From assembly GCA_038320345.1 (NCBI GenBank), contig JBBQED010000005.1, forward strand, positions 62,001-126,000: a stretch of 64,000 nucleotides of DNA. The letters are read 5' to 3'. The DNA is from JBBQED01 sp038320345 (GTDB lineage Bacteria > Bacteroidota > Bacteroidia > AKYH767-A > OLB10). This document shows positions 17,601-25,215 of this stretch, piece by piece (position 1 is the first letter of the stretch; every line of letters starts with the position of its first letter). Under the pieces are notes generated by a model. That model saw only the letters and a program-made list of their open reading frames with translations, did no database searches and had not been told where the DNA came from. The position numbers and the translations under genes were made by a program.

Positions 17601-19022
17601 ACGGCCTTTGTGGCTTCGCTGGGATTTTTACCCATGGCAATCAGCACAGGCTCGGGTTCTGAAGTCCAACGACCATTGGCCACAGTAGTAATTGGTGGCT
17701 TATTGATCGCAACTTTTTTAACACTGTTTGTTTTGCCTGTTCTCTATATTTTGTTTGAAGAAAAAATGAAGAGCAATAGACATTCAGCAAGTAGCAAAGG
17801 AATCGCAGGGGCACTCGTAATTATTGTATTTGGATTATTATCAACGTCAACTACGAATGCACAAAATACAATCTCATTGGAAAGTGCAATAGATTCTGCA
17901 TTGAAAAATAATTTGATGGTACGAAATGAAAAGCTCAATGCTGAATATCAAAAGATATTGAAGGCAGCAGCAATTGATATACCTCAAACTAATCTCACAG
18001 CGGAATATGGGCAAATTAACTCTTTTTATAACGATACCAAATTCGGAATAGTACAAGCAATCAATTTCCCGACGGTATATACAAAGCAAAAATCATTACA
18101 AAATGAAAATTATAAATCGAGTGTATTGAAAATCGTATTAAAAGAAGCAGAATTAAAAAAACAGGTTAGTGAAGTCTTCTACCAAATTGTTAGTTTGCAA
18201 AGAAAGTCAAACATTCTATTAGCAAATGATAGCGTGTATGCAACATTTTTAGAAAAAGCAAATTTGCGTTTTGCTAAAGGTGAAAGCAATGTTTTAGAAA
18301 GAGCAACTGCAGAGTCGCAACGTGGGCAGATTTCTATTCAGTTACAGGAGGTTCAACAAGAGCTGAATATTCTTCAACTTAAATTCCAAATATTACTAAA
18401 CACTAGAAATGTACTTTATCCTGCTTCAGACCCAGCAAAAATGATTTTTAAGGGAGCGCTTGATACTTCGGCAATAAGCCAACACCCATCAATTCAAGTC
18501 TTGCAACAGGAAAAAAGACTTTCAATTGTGAATCGACAATTGCAAAAATCTAAACTCCTGCCCGACTTACATTTTGGTTATAATAATATGAGCATACAAG
18601 GAATAGGACCGGATAATGTTAATTATCCAAAATCTACAAGGTTCAATTCGGTCCAGTTTGGTATCGGTATACCATTGTTCTTTGGTTCTCAATCTGCAAC
18701 TATCAGATCTTCAAAAGTAGTAGAATTGATTAGTGAAAATAATTATCAACTCGGGTTGCAAACCATTAATACAGATTATGAAATTGCTTTTAAAAAATAC
18801 GAAACACAATTATCAACAGTAAAATATTTTGAAGAGGTCGCTTTACAAAATGCTGAGACTATTACTAGAATTGCTGCACAGCAATTCGCAAATGGCGACA
18901 TTAATTATCTGGAATGGACCATGCTCACCAATAATGCAATTGCAATTGAAAGTAATTATATTGATGCAATCAATACCTTAAATCAAACAATCATTCAACT
19001 TAATTACTTAACCTCGAAATAA
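14664..19022 (+). CDS. CzcA-type heavy-metal RND pump fused to CzcC/TolC-like outer-membrane channel
   Basis: The 1452 residues join two proteins. Residues 1 to about 1040 are a proton-driven RND pump: TM1 near residue 13, two large periplasmic loops, and the TM4 motif DFGLIVDGAVIIVEAV with the Asp/Asp/Glu set of Co/Zn/Cd pumps, unlike the DAAIVMIEN form of Cu/Ag pumps. Residues from about 1067 are a TolC-family channel (SLESAIDSALKNNLMV, long helical stretches). At the junction GALVIIVFGLLSTSTTNAQ looks like a signal peptide ending after Ala1066. Such fusions are known in Bacteroidota. With CzcB 9 bases downstream it should form a full tripartite exporter for divalent metals. Confidence 0.88.
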   Translation: MLNKIIAFSIKNKLIIGLFILSLIGYGSYQFTKLPIDAVPDITDNQVQVITTAPSLGAPDIERLITFPIEQANSNIPGLKEIRSFSRFGLSLITIVFDDDVDVYWARQQVTERLKLAEQQIPKGIGSPELAPVTTGLGEIYQYVLKPKHGYEAKYNATELRTIQDWIVRRQLIGVKGVADVSSFGGKVKQYEIAIDANKLKSYNVTINDVFIALEKNNENTGGAYIEKQSTVLYIRAEGLIGNMGDIKNIVVRNTDNGTPLLINDVAEVRIGNATRYGAITYNDEGEVAGAVVMMLKGDNSSRVIEDVKGKIIQIQKTLPEGVELEPFLDRTKMVNNAIGTVTKNLMEGALIVIFVLVLFLGNFRAGILVASVIPLSMLFAVILMNIFGVSGNLMSLGALDFGLIVDGAVIIVEAVMHSLVQNRQLVGITQKEMDSEVNHSASRMMNSAVFGQIIILIVYLPIFTLEGIEGKMFKPMAQTVAFALLGAFLLSLTYIPMMSALFLNKNISNQKNLSDRMMQAIENFYQKYIVRVLNFPKTVIAISVGLFAIAMVVFSQMGGEFIPELPEGDFAVETRVLTGSNITTSSEAIMKSAHLLKNKFPEIEKIVGKTGSGEIPTDPMPMEASDMMIILKDKSEWTSAKSWDELSEKMSEALKDIPGVTYSFQYPVAMRFNELMTGAKQDVVCKIFGENLDTLSKYSKQLGDIASKIDGAENIYVEPIDGLPQLIIAYKRNAIAQYGLNIQDINKVVNTAFAGQSSGLVYEDEKRFDLVVRLAGEQRQNLEDVQNLLIPTSQGTQIPLYQVADVTIKESVSQIQRENAKRRIIVGFNVQGRDVQSIVKDLQAAVDKQLDLPSGYYVSYGGAFENLIAAKKRLAFAVPLSLLLIFLLLFFAFNSVKQGLLIYSAIPLSAIGGILFLALRGMPFSISAGVGFIALFGVAVLNGIVLIAEFNRIKNAGETDTKVIVLQGTKIRLRPVLMTAFVASLGFLPMAISTGSGSEVQRPLATVVIGGLLIATFLTLFVLPVLYILFEEKMKSNRHSASSKGIAGALVIIVFGLLSTSTTNAQNTISLESAIDSALKNNLMVRNEKLNAEYQKILKAAAIDIPQTNLTAEYGQINSFYNDTKFGIVQAINFPTVYTKQKSLQNENYKSSVLKIVLKEAELKKQVSEVFYQIVSLQRKSNILLANDSVYATFLEKANLRFAKGESNVLERATAESQRGQISIQLQEVQQELNILQLKFQILLNTRNVLYPASDPAKMIFKGALDTSAISQHPSIQVLQQEKRLSIVNRQLQKSKLLPDLHFGYNNMSIQGIGPDNVNYPKSTRFNSVQFGIGIPLFFGSQSATIRSSKVVELISENNYQLGLQTINTDYEIAFKKYETQLSTVKYFEEVALQNAETITRIAAQQFANGDINYLEWTMLTNNAIAIESNYIDAINTLNQTIIQLNYLTSK

Positions 19023-19031
19023 ATTTCAACA

Positions 19032-20165
19032 ATGAAAAATATATTTATCCTAGTACTTGCATTTGCAATTCTCTCTTCTTGTAACAGCAAGATAATAGAA
19101 ACAGAAAGTGTTGAAACACCAATCGAAAATTCTGTGGATTTAACAGAGGCACAACTAAAAAATTCAGATATAAAAATAGGAAAACTCCAGCGACAAGAGA
19201 TTTCTTCACTGCTAAAAGTGAATGGAATAATTGATGTCCCACCACAGAACATGGTTTCGGTTAGTGTTCCGATGGGTGGGTATCTCAAGTCAACAAAATT
19301 GTTGGAAGGTATGCACATCAGCAAGGGAGAGATTATTGCAACGATGGAAGACCACCAGTACATCCAGTTACAACAAGAATATTTGACTGCGAAAGCACAC
19401 TTCACTTCTATGGAGAGGGAATATTTACGACAAAAAGATTTGAACCAAAGCAAAGCGAGCAGTGATAAAGTTTTTGAAAACGCACAGGCCGAATACATTT
19501 CACAAAAAGTGCTGATAAAATCCTTAGAAGAAAAACTAAAACTCATCAACATTAATCCTGGAAACTTAACTGAAAATAATATTTCAAGAAGCATTACCAT
19601 TCCCTCACCAATTGACGGTTTTGTATCTCATGTGAACATGAACATTGGAAAATACGTTAACCCCACTGATGTATTGTTTGAACTTGTAAATCCAGCAGAC
19701 ATTCATTTGGCACTCACAGTTTTTGAAAAGGATTTAGACAAACTTTTTATTGGGCAAAAAATCAAGGCTTACACCAACAACCAACCCACTAAAAAATATA
19801 ATTGTGAGATCATCTTGATTGGAAAGGATTTATCACACGAAAGAGCAGTTACAGTTCATTGCCACTTTGAGCAATACGATAAAGCGCTTATTCCTGGAAT
19901 GTATATGAATGCAGAAGTAGAAGTGACCACGAACAATGCTTACGTAATTCCAAACGATGGGTTAGTTCGATTTGAAGGAAAGGAATATGTCTTTATTCAA
20001 ACAGAGCAAAAAAACTACCTCATGCAAGAAGTTACTACGCAAAATTCCGAGTATAATTTAACTCAGATTTCATTCCCAGATAGTTCCGAATTGAAAAATA
20101 TGAACTTTGTAATCAAAGGTGCTTATACCTTATTAATGAAAATGAAGAACAAGGAGGAGGAGTGA
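19032..20165 (+). CDS. CzcB-type periplasmic adaptor lipoprotein of the RND pump
   Basis: This 377-residue membrane-fusion protein starts with a lipoprotein signal (LAFAILSSC, acylated Cys17). The lipoyl/barrel-sandwich region appears as VPPQNMVSVSVPMGGYLKS and later ITIPSPIDGFVSHVNMNIG, flanking a helical hairpin of about residues 110-175. The beta-barrel follows with VFEKDLDKLFIGQKIKA. Adaptors of this family link the RND pump in the inner membrane to the outer-membrane channel. It starts 9 bases after the CzcA-CzcC stop and so is translated with it. No metal-binding His-rich N-terminus is present, unlike some CzcB proteins. Confidence 0.87.
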   Translation: MKNIFILVLAFAILSSCNSKIIETESVETPIENSVDLTEAQLKNSDIKIGKLQRQEISSLLKVNGIIDVPPQNMVSVSVPMGGYLKSTKLLEGMHISKGEIIATMEDHQYIQLQQEYLTAKAHFTSMEREYLRQKDLNQSKASSDKVFENAQAEYISQKVLIKSLEEKLKLININPGNLTENNISRSITIPSPIDGFVSHVNMNIGKYVNPTDVLFELVNPADIHLALTVFEKDLDKLFIGQKIKAYTNNQPTKKYNCEIILIGKDLSHERAVTVHCHFEQYDKALIPGMYMNAEVEVTTNNAYVIPNDGLVRFEGKEYVFIQTEQKNYLMQEVTTQNSEYNLTQISFPDSSELKNMNFVIKGAYTLLMKMKNKEEE

Positions 20166-20268
20166 TAATTGATAAGTGCATAAGAAACTACCAATACTTT
20201 AATGTATTAAGTTTAATGGTTCAAGGGTAAATAATCTTATCTTGTCAATAATATTGGAATTGCATTTT

Positions 20269-20784
20269 ATGACTACGATTATTAAAGCGAAACTAGAAAA
20301 TGTGGAATTACTGACAAGCATCGGTAAAATATCATTTAGAGAATCCCATGGTAGTAGTGCCTCAAAGGAAACAATAGATAATTATGTTAGTAGGAAGTAC
20401 ACGGATGATATTTTCCAAGGGGAATTAAATGATGATACGAATATCATCTACATCATTTATCACGATAACGAGCCTGCTGGTTACTCTAAAATAATTTTGA
20501 ATAAACCGGATCTTACTATTCCACATGAAAATGTAACGAAACTAGAAAGGCTTTACTTACTTAAAGAATTTTATAGTTTGAAATTAGGATGGGAGTTATT
20601 GAACTTTAATATCGAACTATCAAAAAAGAATAATCAAATCGGAATGTGGCTATTCGTTTGGAAAGAAAACCATCGGGCCGTGAAGTTTTATGAGAAAGCT
20701 GGTTTTAAAATTATAGGAAGTCACGATTTTGAACTTACTGAAAACCACTCCAACCCTAATTACCAAATGTTACTCAAGTTTTAA
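20269..20784 (+). CDS. GNAT-family N-acetyltransferase
   Basis: The 171-residue protein has the GNAT layout: an N-terminal strand-helix (TTIIKAKLENVELLTSIGK), a central strand with DNEPAGYSKIIL, the acetyl-CoA region LERLYLLKEFYSLKLGWELL, and the C-terminal NHRAVKFYEKAGFKIIGSHDF typical of these enzymes. The acceptor is unknown. The frame extends to a TTG at 20242, but the ATG at 20269 gives the family-like start. It stands alone 103 bases after the efflux locus and is probably not part of it. Confidence 0.8.
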   Translation: MTTIIKAKLENVELLTSIGKISFRESHGSSASKETIDNYVSRKYTDDIFQGELNDDTNIIYIIYHDNEPAGYSKIILNKPDLTIPHENVTKLERLYLLKEFYSLKLGWELLNFNIELSKKNNQIGMWLFVWKENHRAVKFYEKAGFKIIGSHDFELTENHSNPNYQMLLKF

Positions 20785-21061
20785 CGAGGTTCATATAATC
20801 TAATTGGTACTGGTTGCAACACCCATCAAAAAGCATTGAGTTTCCTGAGAGATTCCCTTATCTTACATTTTTAATTTAGAATTCTCCTTGGAAATCAGAA
20901 TTTAATAGCGTGGATATTTAAAATCTTTTGGGAATAATTGCTTAGTAGATATCATATAACATGTTTATATTCAATAAATTAAAACTTTTTAAGGTGAAAT
21001 ATGTTTATGAAAACACAACCTAGTCAATCATTTTATCATCTATAGTTTAAAGACTGAAATT

Positions 21062-21640
21062 TTGGCGGAAGAGCGGGAGGATGAACTTATTAAGAGGTGC
21101 ATTGAATGGGACAGAAAAGCCCAGAATGCGCTTTATAATAAGTTCTGTGCGAAAATGTTTAAAGTATGTTTTCAGTATTCAAAAACAAAGGAAGAAGCCG
21201 AAGATACCTTCCACGAAGGATTCATGAAAGTTTTTGAAAATTTAAAGCATTTTGCAAATGCAGGGTCACTAGAAGGTTGGATCAGAAGAATAATGGTAAA
21301 CCTAGCTATTGAAAAATACCGTAAAAATGCTCGCCTCTTTGTTGTTGTGAATATAGATGAAAACGAAGAATTACTTAAAAATTATTGCGATGATGATATT
21401 CTAAGTCAGATTGAAGCAAATGATTTAATGAAGTACATTCAAAATTTACCGACTGCGTATAAAATGGTTTTCAACTTGTATGTGTTTGAAGGTTTTAAAC
21501 ATATGGAAATTGCTGAGCAACTTGGAATAACAGAGGGAACGTCGAAATCTAATTTATACGAAGCGAAAGCGATATTGCAAAGACAAATTAACCTAAACAA
21601 CGGGGTGATGGAATTAACAGGCAGACAAAATGGACGATAA
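21062..21640 (+). CDS. ECF RNA polymerase sigma factor
   Basis: The 192-residue protein has sigma region 2 (about 10-95: LYNKFCAKMFKVCFQYSKT, DTFHEGFMKVFENLKHF, GWIRRIMVNLAIEKYRKN) and region 4 (about 125-185: PTAYKMVFNLYVFEGFKHMEIAEQLGITEG as two pieces). It directs RNA polymerase to a specific regulon. The start is probably TTG at 21062; no ATG lies before region 2. The last 11 bases overlap the start of the membrane-anchored barrel protein at 21630, so the two are translationally coupled, and that protein is the likely regulator. Confidence 0.88.
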   Translation: MAEEREDELIKRCIEWDRKAQNALYNKFCAKMFKVCFQYSKTKEEAEDTFHEGFMKVFENLKHFANAGSLEGWIRRIMVNLAIEKYRKNARLFVVVNIDENEELLKNYCDDDILSQIEANDLMKYIQNLPTAYKMVFNLYVFEGFKHMEIAEQLGITEGTSKSNLYEAKAILQRQINLNNGVMELTGRQNGR

Positions 21641-23084
21641 TAAAGACATAGAAAAAGTATCGCGTTCCGTCTTCGAAGATTTCAAGATGGAAGTTCCTGA
21701 TCATGCTTGGGATAGATTAGATGCTGATTTAAATAAGTCTCAAGCAGTAGTTTACAAGCAGAAAGCAAATCGTTTTAGATTGCTTTCGATTGCTTTGCTC
21801 TTTATCATGTTTTCTTTTGTAACATGCCAGTATTTAATTCCAACTTCTACTACAAAAGATATAGCAAGTGTTATAAATGTAGAAGATAAAATTACCAATA
21901 AGGCATCTTTAAATCCTAAAGTTTCACAAAACAACTCAACGCAGGATATTACGGAGAAGAATTTAGTTACTACAGAAAATATAAATGAATCGGCAAAAAG
22001 CGAACACATCATCAGCCATTCCAGCATGGATACAAAGCGAAATGAGGAACTGACTATGAAAGTTACGCTAATTGAGGAACTGAAACATACGGAACTGAAT
22101 AAAGGGGAAAAGCAAAATAGCAGGACCACTTTTAGAAAAATTCCAAAAGTTAAAAGTGAAAGTATTGTTTTAACGTATCCTACAAAAACCATTGCCAATG
22201 AGTTGGATATGGTTGGAGCTGATGATGGCATGATAAGTACAACAGAACAAAGTATTTCTGAAGAAGGTATTCTGGGAAATGAATTAGTAGTACTTGCTGA
22301 TACCAATAAATTTGAACCCGTTAATATTGTAAAGATCGATTCAGCCATTAGCGCAGAAAGTATTTCAAAATCTAAATTGTCGATCGAGTTATTTTACTCA
22401 CCTAGTAATTCATGGTGCAATTTAACAGATAATACAAATGATAATTTTGATGATGTTGCGATGTATAACAATCGCGAAGATTCAAAATTCTCCTATAGTT
22501 CTGGAGTTAATCTAAAATACGATTTAAATCCTAATTGGAGTTTGATATCTGGGGTTGCATATACAAATGTTGCCAAGTCAATGACAATTCAAACGATGTT
22601 TGCAGAAGCTAATGCAAACAATGAAATGCACTTTCAATATCCAACATCCAATGGAGTAATTGAGATACCCGTTAATGATTCGTATCCAAATCTTCATCCT
22701 GGAGATAGTATTAATTCAAGAGTAGTATGCAATCAAAACATTAAATTTATCAATGTTCCATTGATGATTAGGCTGCAAATGACAAAGAAGAAATTTACTT
22801 GGTATGCTAATGCAGGGTTTTCTGCCAACTTCATTATTCAGGAAAAAGCCAAAATAAATATGGATAATTCTGAAATGACAATTCTTAACCACATTAATGG
22901 GTTAAAGAAAATGAATTTTGGTTTTCTCTTAGGTGCTGGAGTTCAACGCAATCTGTCTGATAATTTTGGAATTTTTATTGAACCAGTTTTCAAAGGCTCA
23001 TTTACTTCTATAACTCGCAATATGGCTGTAAATTCTTATCCTTATTCAATGGGAGTTAATCTTGGGGTATCGTTACATTTTTAG
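21630..23084 (+). CDS. membrane-anchored protein with C-terminal outer-membrane-type beta-barrel, sigma factor partner
   Basis: The 484 residues begin with a charged region of about 45 residues (SRSVFEDFKMEVPDHAWDRLD, similar to the start of the protein at 118), then one hydrophobic helix (LLSIALLFIMFSFVTCQYL, about 48-68). A Thr/Ser/Glu/Lys-rich linker reaches about residue 245. The C-terminal part (about 250-484) has alternating strands (FSYSSGVNLKYDLNPNWSL, FGFLLGAGVQRNLSDNFGI) and ends LGVSLHF, like an eight-strand barrel. Overlap with the sigma gene points to a sigma-regulating role. How one chain could span the inner membrane and carry an outer-membrane barrel is an open question. Confidence 0.65.
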   Translation: MDDNKDIEKVSRSVFEDFKMEVPDHAWDRLDADLNKSQAVVYKQKANRFRLLSIALLFIMFSFVTCQYLIPTSTTKDIASVINVEDKITNKASLNPKVSQNNSTQDITEKNLVTTENINESAKSEHIISHSSMDTKRNEELTMKVTLIEELKHTELNKGEKQNSRTTFRKIPKVKSESIVLTYPTKTIANELDMVGADDGMISTTEQSISEEGILGNELVVLADTNKFEPVNIVKIDSAISAESISKSKLSIELFYSPSNSWCNLTDNTNDNFDDVAMYNNREDSKFSYSSGVNLKYDLNPNWSLISGVAYTNVAKSMTIQTMFAEANANNEMHFQYPTSNGVIEIPVNDSYPNLHPGDSINSRVVCNQNIKFINVPLMIRLQMTKKKFTWYANAGFSANFIIQEKAKINMDNSEMTILNHINGLKKMNFGFLLGAGVQRNLSDNFGIFIEPVFKGSFTSITRNMAVNSYPYSMGVNLGVSLHF

Positions 23085-23227
23085 AGATGAAAGTATAAAC
23101 AAATTATTTATTTCCTTAAAGGGATCACACTTTTAAAACTTTTATAATTTATTTTGGGGGTTAACACAACCATTTGTATCCGCTTTTCATCTATTATCTT
23201 ACAAAGCAATAAATGAAAATATTTCAA

Positions 23228-23239
23228 ATAGCGCGCTAT
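23228..23239. promoter_or_regulatory. 12-bp perfect palindrome, possible operator
   Basis: ATAGCGCGCTAT reads the same on both strands and lies 60 bases before the propeller lipoprotein gene in an AT-rich gap. A GC core in this context is uncommon. It may be a binding site for a dimeric regulator, but only one copy was noticed. Confidence 0.25.
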
Positions 23240-23298
23240 CATTGATGGCTTTGTTAAGTTAATGTTAATAATTTCAAATCAATTAAAAAATTTTAAAA

Positions 23299-24507
23299 AT
23301 GCAAACTAAAAACCAATTACTAGGTACAATTGCAGCGGCACTTATCCTCACATTTTCGGCCTGTAAAAAAGAAGAAAGTTTTACCAACCCTGGAACATCA
23401 AACTCAACCGCATCCAGCGATTTAATATCCGAAAAGGGAGAAAATCCTGACGAAGCTGTATTTGTAGAAGATGCATCAGCTCGTCATGGTCAAAAAAGAG
23501 GTTACGTTTATACCCAAAGTAATGACGCGTCCCAAAATGTGATTTATGTTTATGCTCAAAATGCTAATGGTACTTTAAGTCCAGACGGCACAACGGCTTC
23601 AGGTGGAACAGGTACAAGTGCTGGACTAGGTTCACAAGGTTCAGTAGTACTCGATGCTAACCATCATTGGTTATTCGCAGTGAATGCAGGAAGCAATTCG
23701 GTTTCTTCTTTTGAAGTTCACAACGATGGTAGTTTATCACTCGCTCATACAGCAAGTACTTCTGGAGTTATGCCTATAAGCATTAGTGTTTATAATAATT
23801 ATTTATATGTTGTAAATGCTGGCAGCGATAATATTGCCGGTTTCACACTTGGTGCAGGAGGAAGTCTAACCCCGATTGCAGGTTCAGTTCAATCATTAAG
23901 CACGAGTGGAGCTGGAGCAGCGCAAATTTCATTCTCTCCTAATGGCAATTATTTATATGTAACTGAGAAAGCAACGAATAAGATAACTAAATTTCCAGTA
24001 AGTGGAAGTGGTGTTGCTGGCGCAGGAAGCTCTTCAGCCTCTGTTGGACAAACTCCATTCGGTTTCGAATTTGCCCGTAACAATTACATGGTAGTTTCTA
24101 ATGCAGCAGGTGGAGCAGCAGGCTTAAGTTCTGCCAGTTCTTATGCTGGTGCTAACGCAGGAAACTTAAATGCTGTGAATGGAATAGTTGCGAACAACCA
24201 AGCTGCCGCATGTTGGATTGCCGTAACTGCTTATGGACGATTTGCATTTGCAACCAATACTGCAAGCGACAATATATCTTCTTATTACGTTGCTCCAAAC
24301 GGAGGTTTGTATTTAATTGCTGCTGCAATTCCAAGTGGTGATGGTCCAGTAGATATGGTAATCGCAGGAAACAATTTTCATGCTTACACATTATGCGCAG
24401 GTGATCATACTATTCAAGAATACAGACGCACTTTGCTTGGAGGATTGTATTCAATTGGTGTTCTTACGAATGTTCCCGATCATGCAGTTGGATTAGCAAC
24501 ATTTTAA
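23299..24507 (+). CDS. lactonase-like beta-propeller lipoprotein
   Basis: The 402-residue protein has a lipoprotein signal (AALILTFSAC, acylated Cys22, followed by KKEES). The acidic/basic start of the mature part resembles Bacteroidota surface-export signals. The rest is a series of propeller-type repeats: GYVYTQSN, HWLFAVNAGSNSVSSFEV, NNYLYVVNAGSDNIAGFTL, GNYLYVTEKATNKITKFPV, GRFAFATNTASDNISSYYV. These match the YVTN/lactonase (6-phosphogluconolactonase-like) seven-bladed propeller. No catalytic set is clear, so a binding role is as likely. A terminator follows at 24569. Confidence 0.65.
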   Translation: MQTKNQLLGTIAAALILTFSACKKEESFTNPGTSNSTASSDLISEKGENPDEAVFVEDASARHGQKRGYVYTQSNDASQNVIYVYAQNANGTLSPDGTTASGGTGTSAGLGSQGSVVLDANHHWLFAVNAGSNSVSSFEVHNDGSLSLAHTASTSGVMPISISVYNNYLYVVNAGSDNIAGFTLGAGGSLTPIAGSVQSLSTSGAGAAQISFSPNGNYLYVTEKATNKITKFPVSGSGVAGAGSSSASVGQTPFGFEFARNNYMVVSNAAGGAAGLSSASSYAGANAGNLNAVNGIVANNQAAACWIAVTAYGRFAFATNTASDNISSYYVAPNGGLYLIAAAIPSGDGPVDMVIAGNNFHAYTLCAGDHTIQEYRRTLLGGLYSIGVLTNVPDHAVGLATF

Positions 24508-24568
24508 GTTCGGCAATCACATCTTTAAAAGACAAGATTTAAAATTCTTTTTGAGAGGTTCAGTTTTA

Positions 24569-24605
24569 AAAAGAGGCGCGTTAGCAATAGCGCAGCCTCT
24601 TTTGT
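24569..24605 (+). terminator. Rho-independent terminator after the propeller lipoprotein
   Basis: AAAAGAGGC (24569-24577) pairs with GCCTCTTTT (24595-24603); an inner GCG/CGC pair extends the stem with one bulged A. The T-rich right arm ends the hairpin. It separates the propeller gene from the P460-like gene. Confidence 0.8.
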
Positions 24606-24661
24606 GTTAAGTTAATATTATAATTATACAATCTAACTCTACTCCATTATTCACTATTCAT

Positions 24662-25165
24662 ATGAAAAATTATCTAACCATCACAACAATTTTGATTATC
24701 TTTATAGTATTTAGCCAATCATGCAAGAAGAAGGATGAAGCAAGTCCGGATGCGGATAAAATGTTATTTTCTTTAGTAGGAGAAAGTGGCTACACGTACT
24801 ATGTTGGAACACCTAGCATTACCCCAGGTGTAGGCAATAGTCCTCATGGTTTTGAAAGAGTTCGTTTCAATGCTATTGCACAAGCGGCATTAGATGCTAC
24901 AGGAAAACTTCCAGTAGGAAGTACTTTTCCAACAGGTTCTGTAATTGTAAAAGAAATTTATAGTTCAGCTACAGGAGTAATCAACCAGTATGCTGTTATG
25001 AAAAAAGATCCATCATCATCAGTAGCAGGCAACGGGTATGAGTGGGCAGAATTTAATCCGGATGGAAGCAACACTTTTACTACAGGGAATAAAGGTGTTG
25101 GATGTATCTCCTGTCATTCAGGCGCAGGTAATCGTGATTTGGTAAGGACATTTGATTTGCATTAA
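24662..25165 (+). CDS. cytochrome P460-like heme lipoprotein
   Basis: The 167-residue protein has a lipoprotein signal (FIVFSQSC, Cys21, followed by KKKDE). It carries one c-type heme motif, CISCH (Cys148, Cys151, His152), near the C-terminus. The body shows SPHGFERVRFN, FPTGSVIVKEIYSS and GYEWAEFNPDGS, the order seen in cytochrome P460 family proteins, which oxidise hydroxylamine or nitric oxide in some bacteria. Many relatives have unknown substrates. The heme would sit outside the cytoplasm. It lies 50 bases before the nitroreductase-like gene. The P460 call is by motif only. Confidence 0.6.
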   Translation: MKNYLTITTILIIFIVFSQSCKKKDEASPDADKMLFSLVGESGYTYYVGTPSITPGVGNSPHGFERVRFNAIAQAALDATGKLPVGSTFPTGSVIVKEIYSSATGVINQYAVMKKDPSSSVAGNGYEWAEFNPDGSNTFTTGNKGVGCISCHSGAGNRDLVRTFDLH

Positions 25166-25215
25166 GTCTCCTAGAAAAAGATTGGTTTTTCGATTTGAAA
25201 AAATTATATTTGCTT

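Noticed and set aside
19004..19600. 198-residue open frame on the minus strand opposite czcB, with hydrophobic stretches
   Set aside because: It lies fully within czcB, has no family motif, and its hydrophobic look comes from the antisense of AT-rich codons.
21752..22348. 198-residue minus-strand frame opposite the barrel protein
   Set aside because: It is antisense to a clear protein linked to a sigma factor and is Ser/Val/Phe-rich without any motif.
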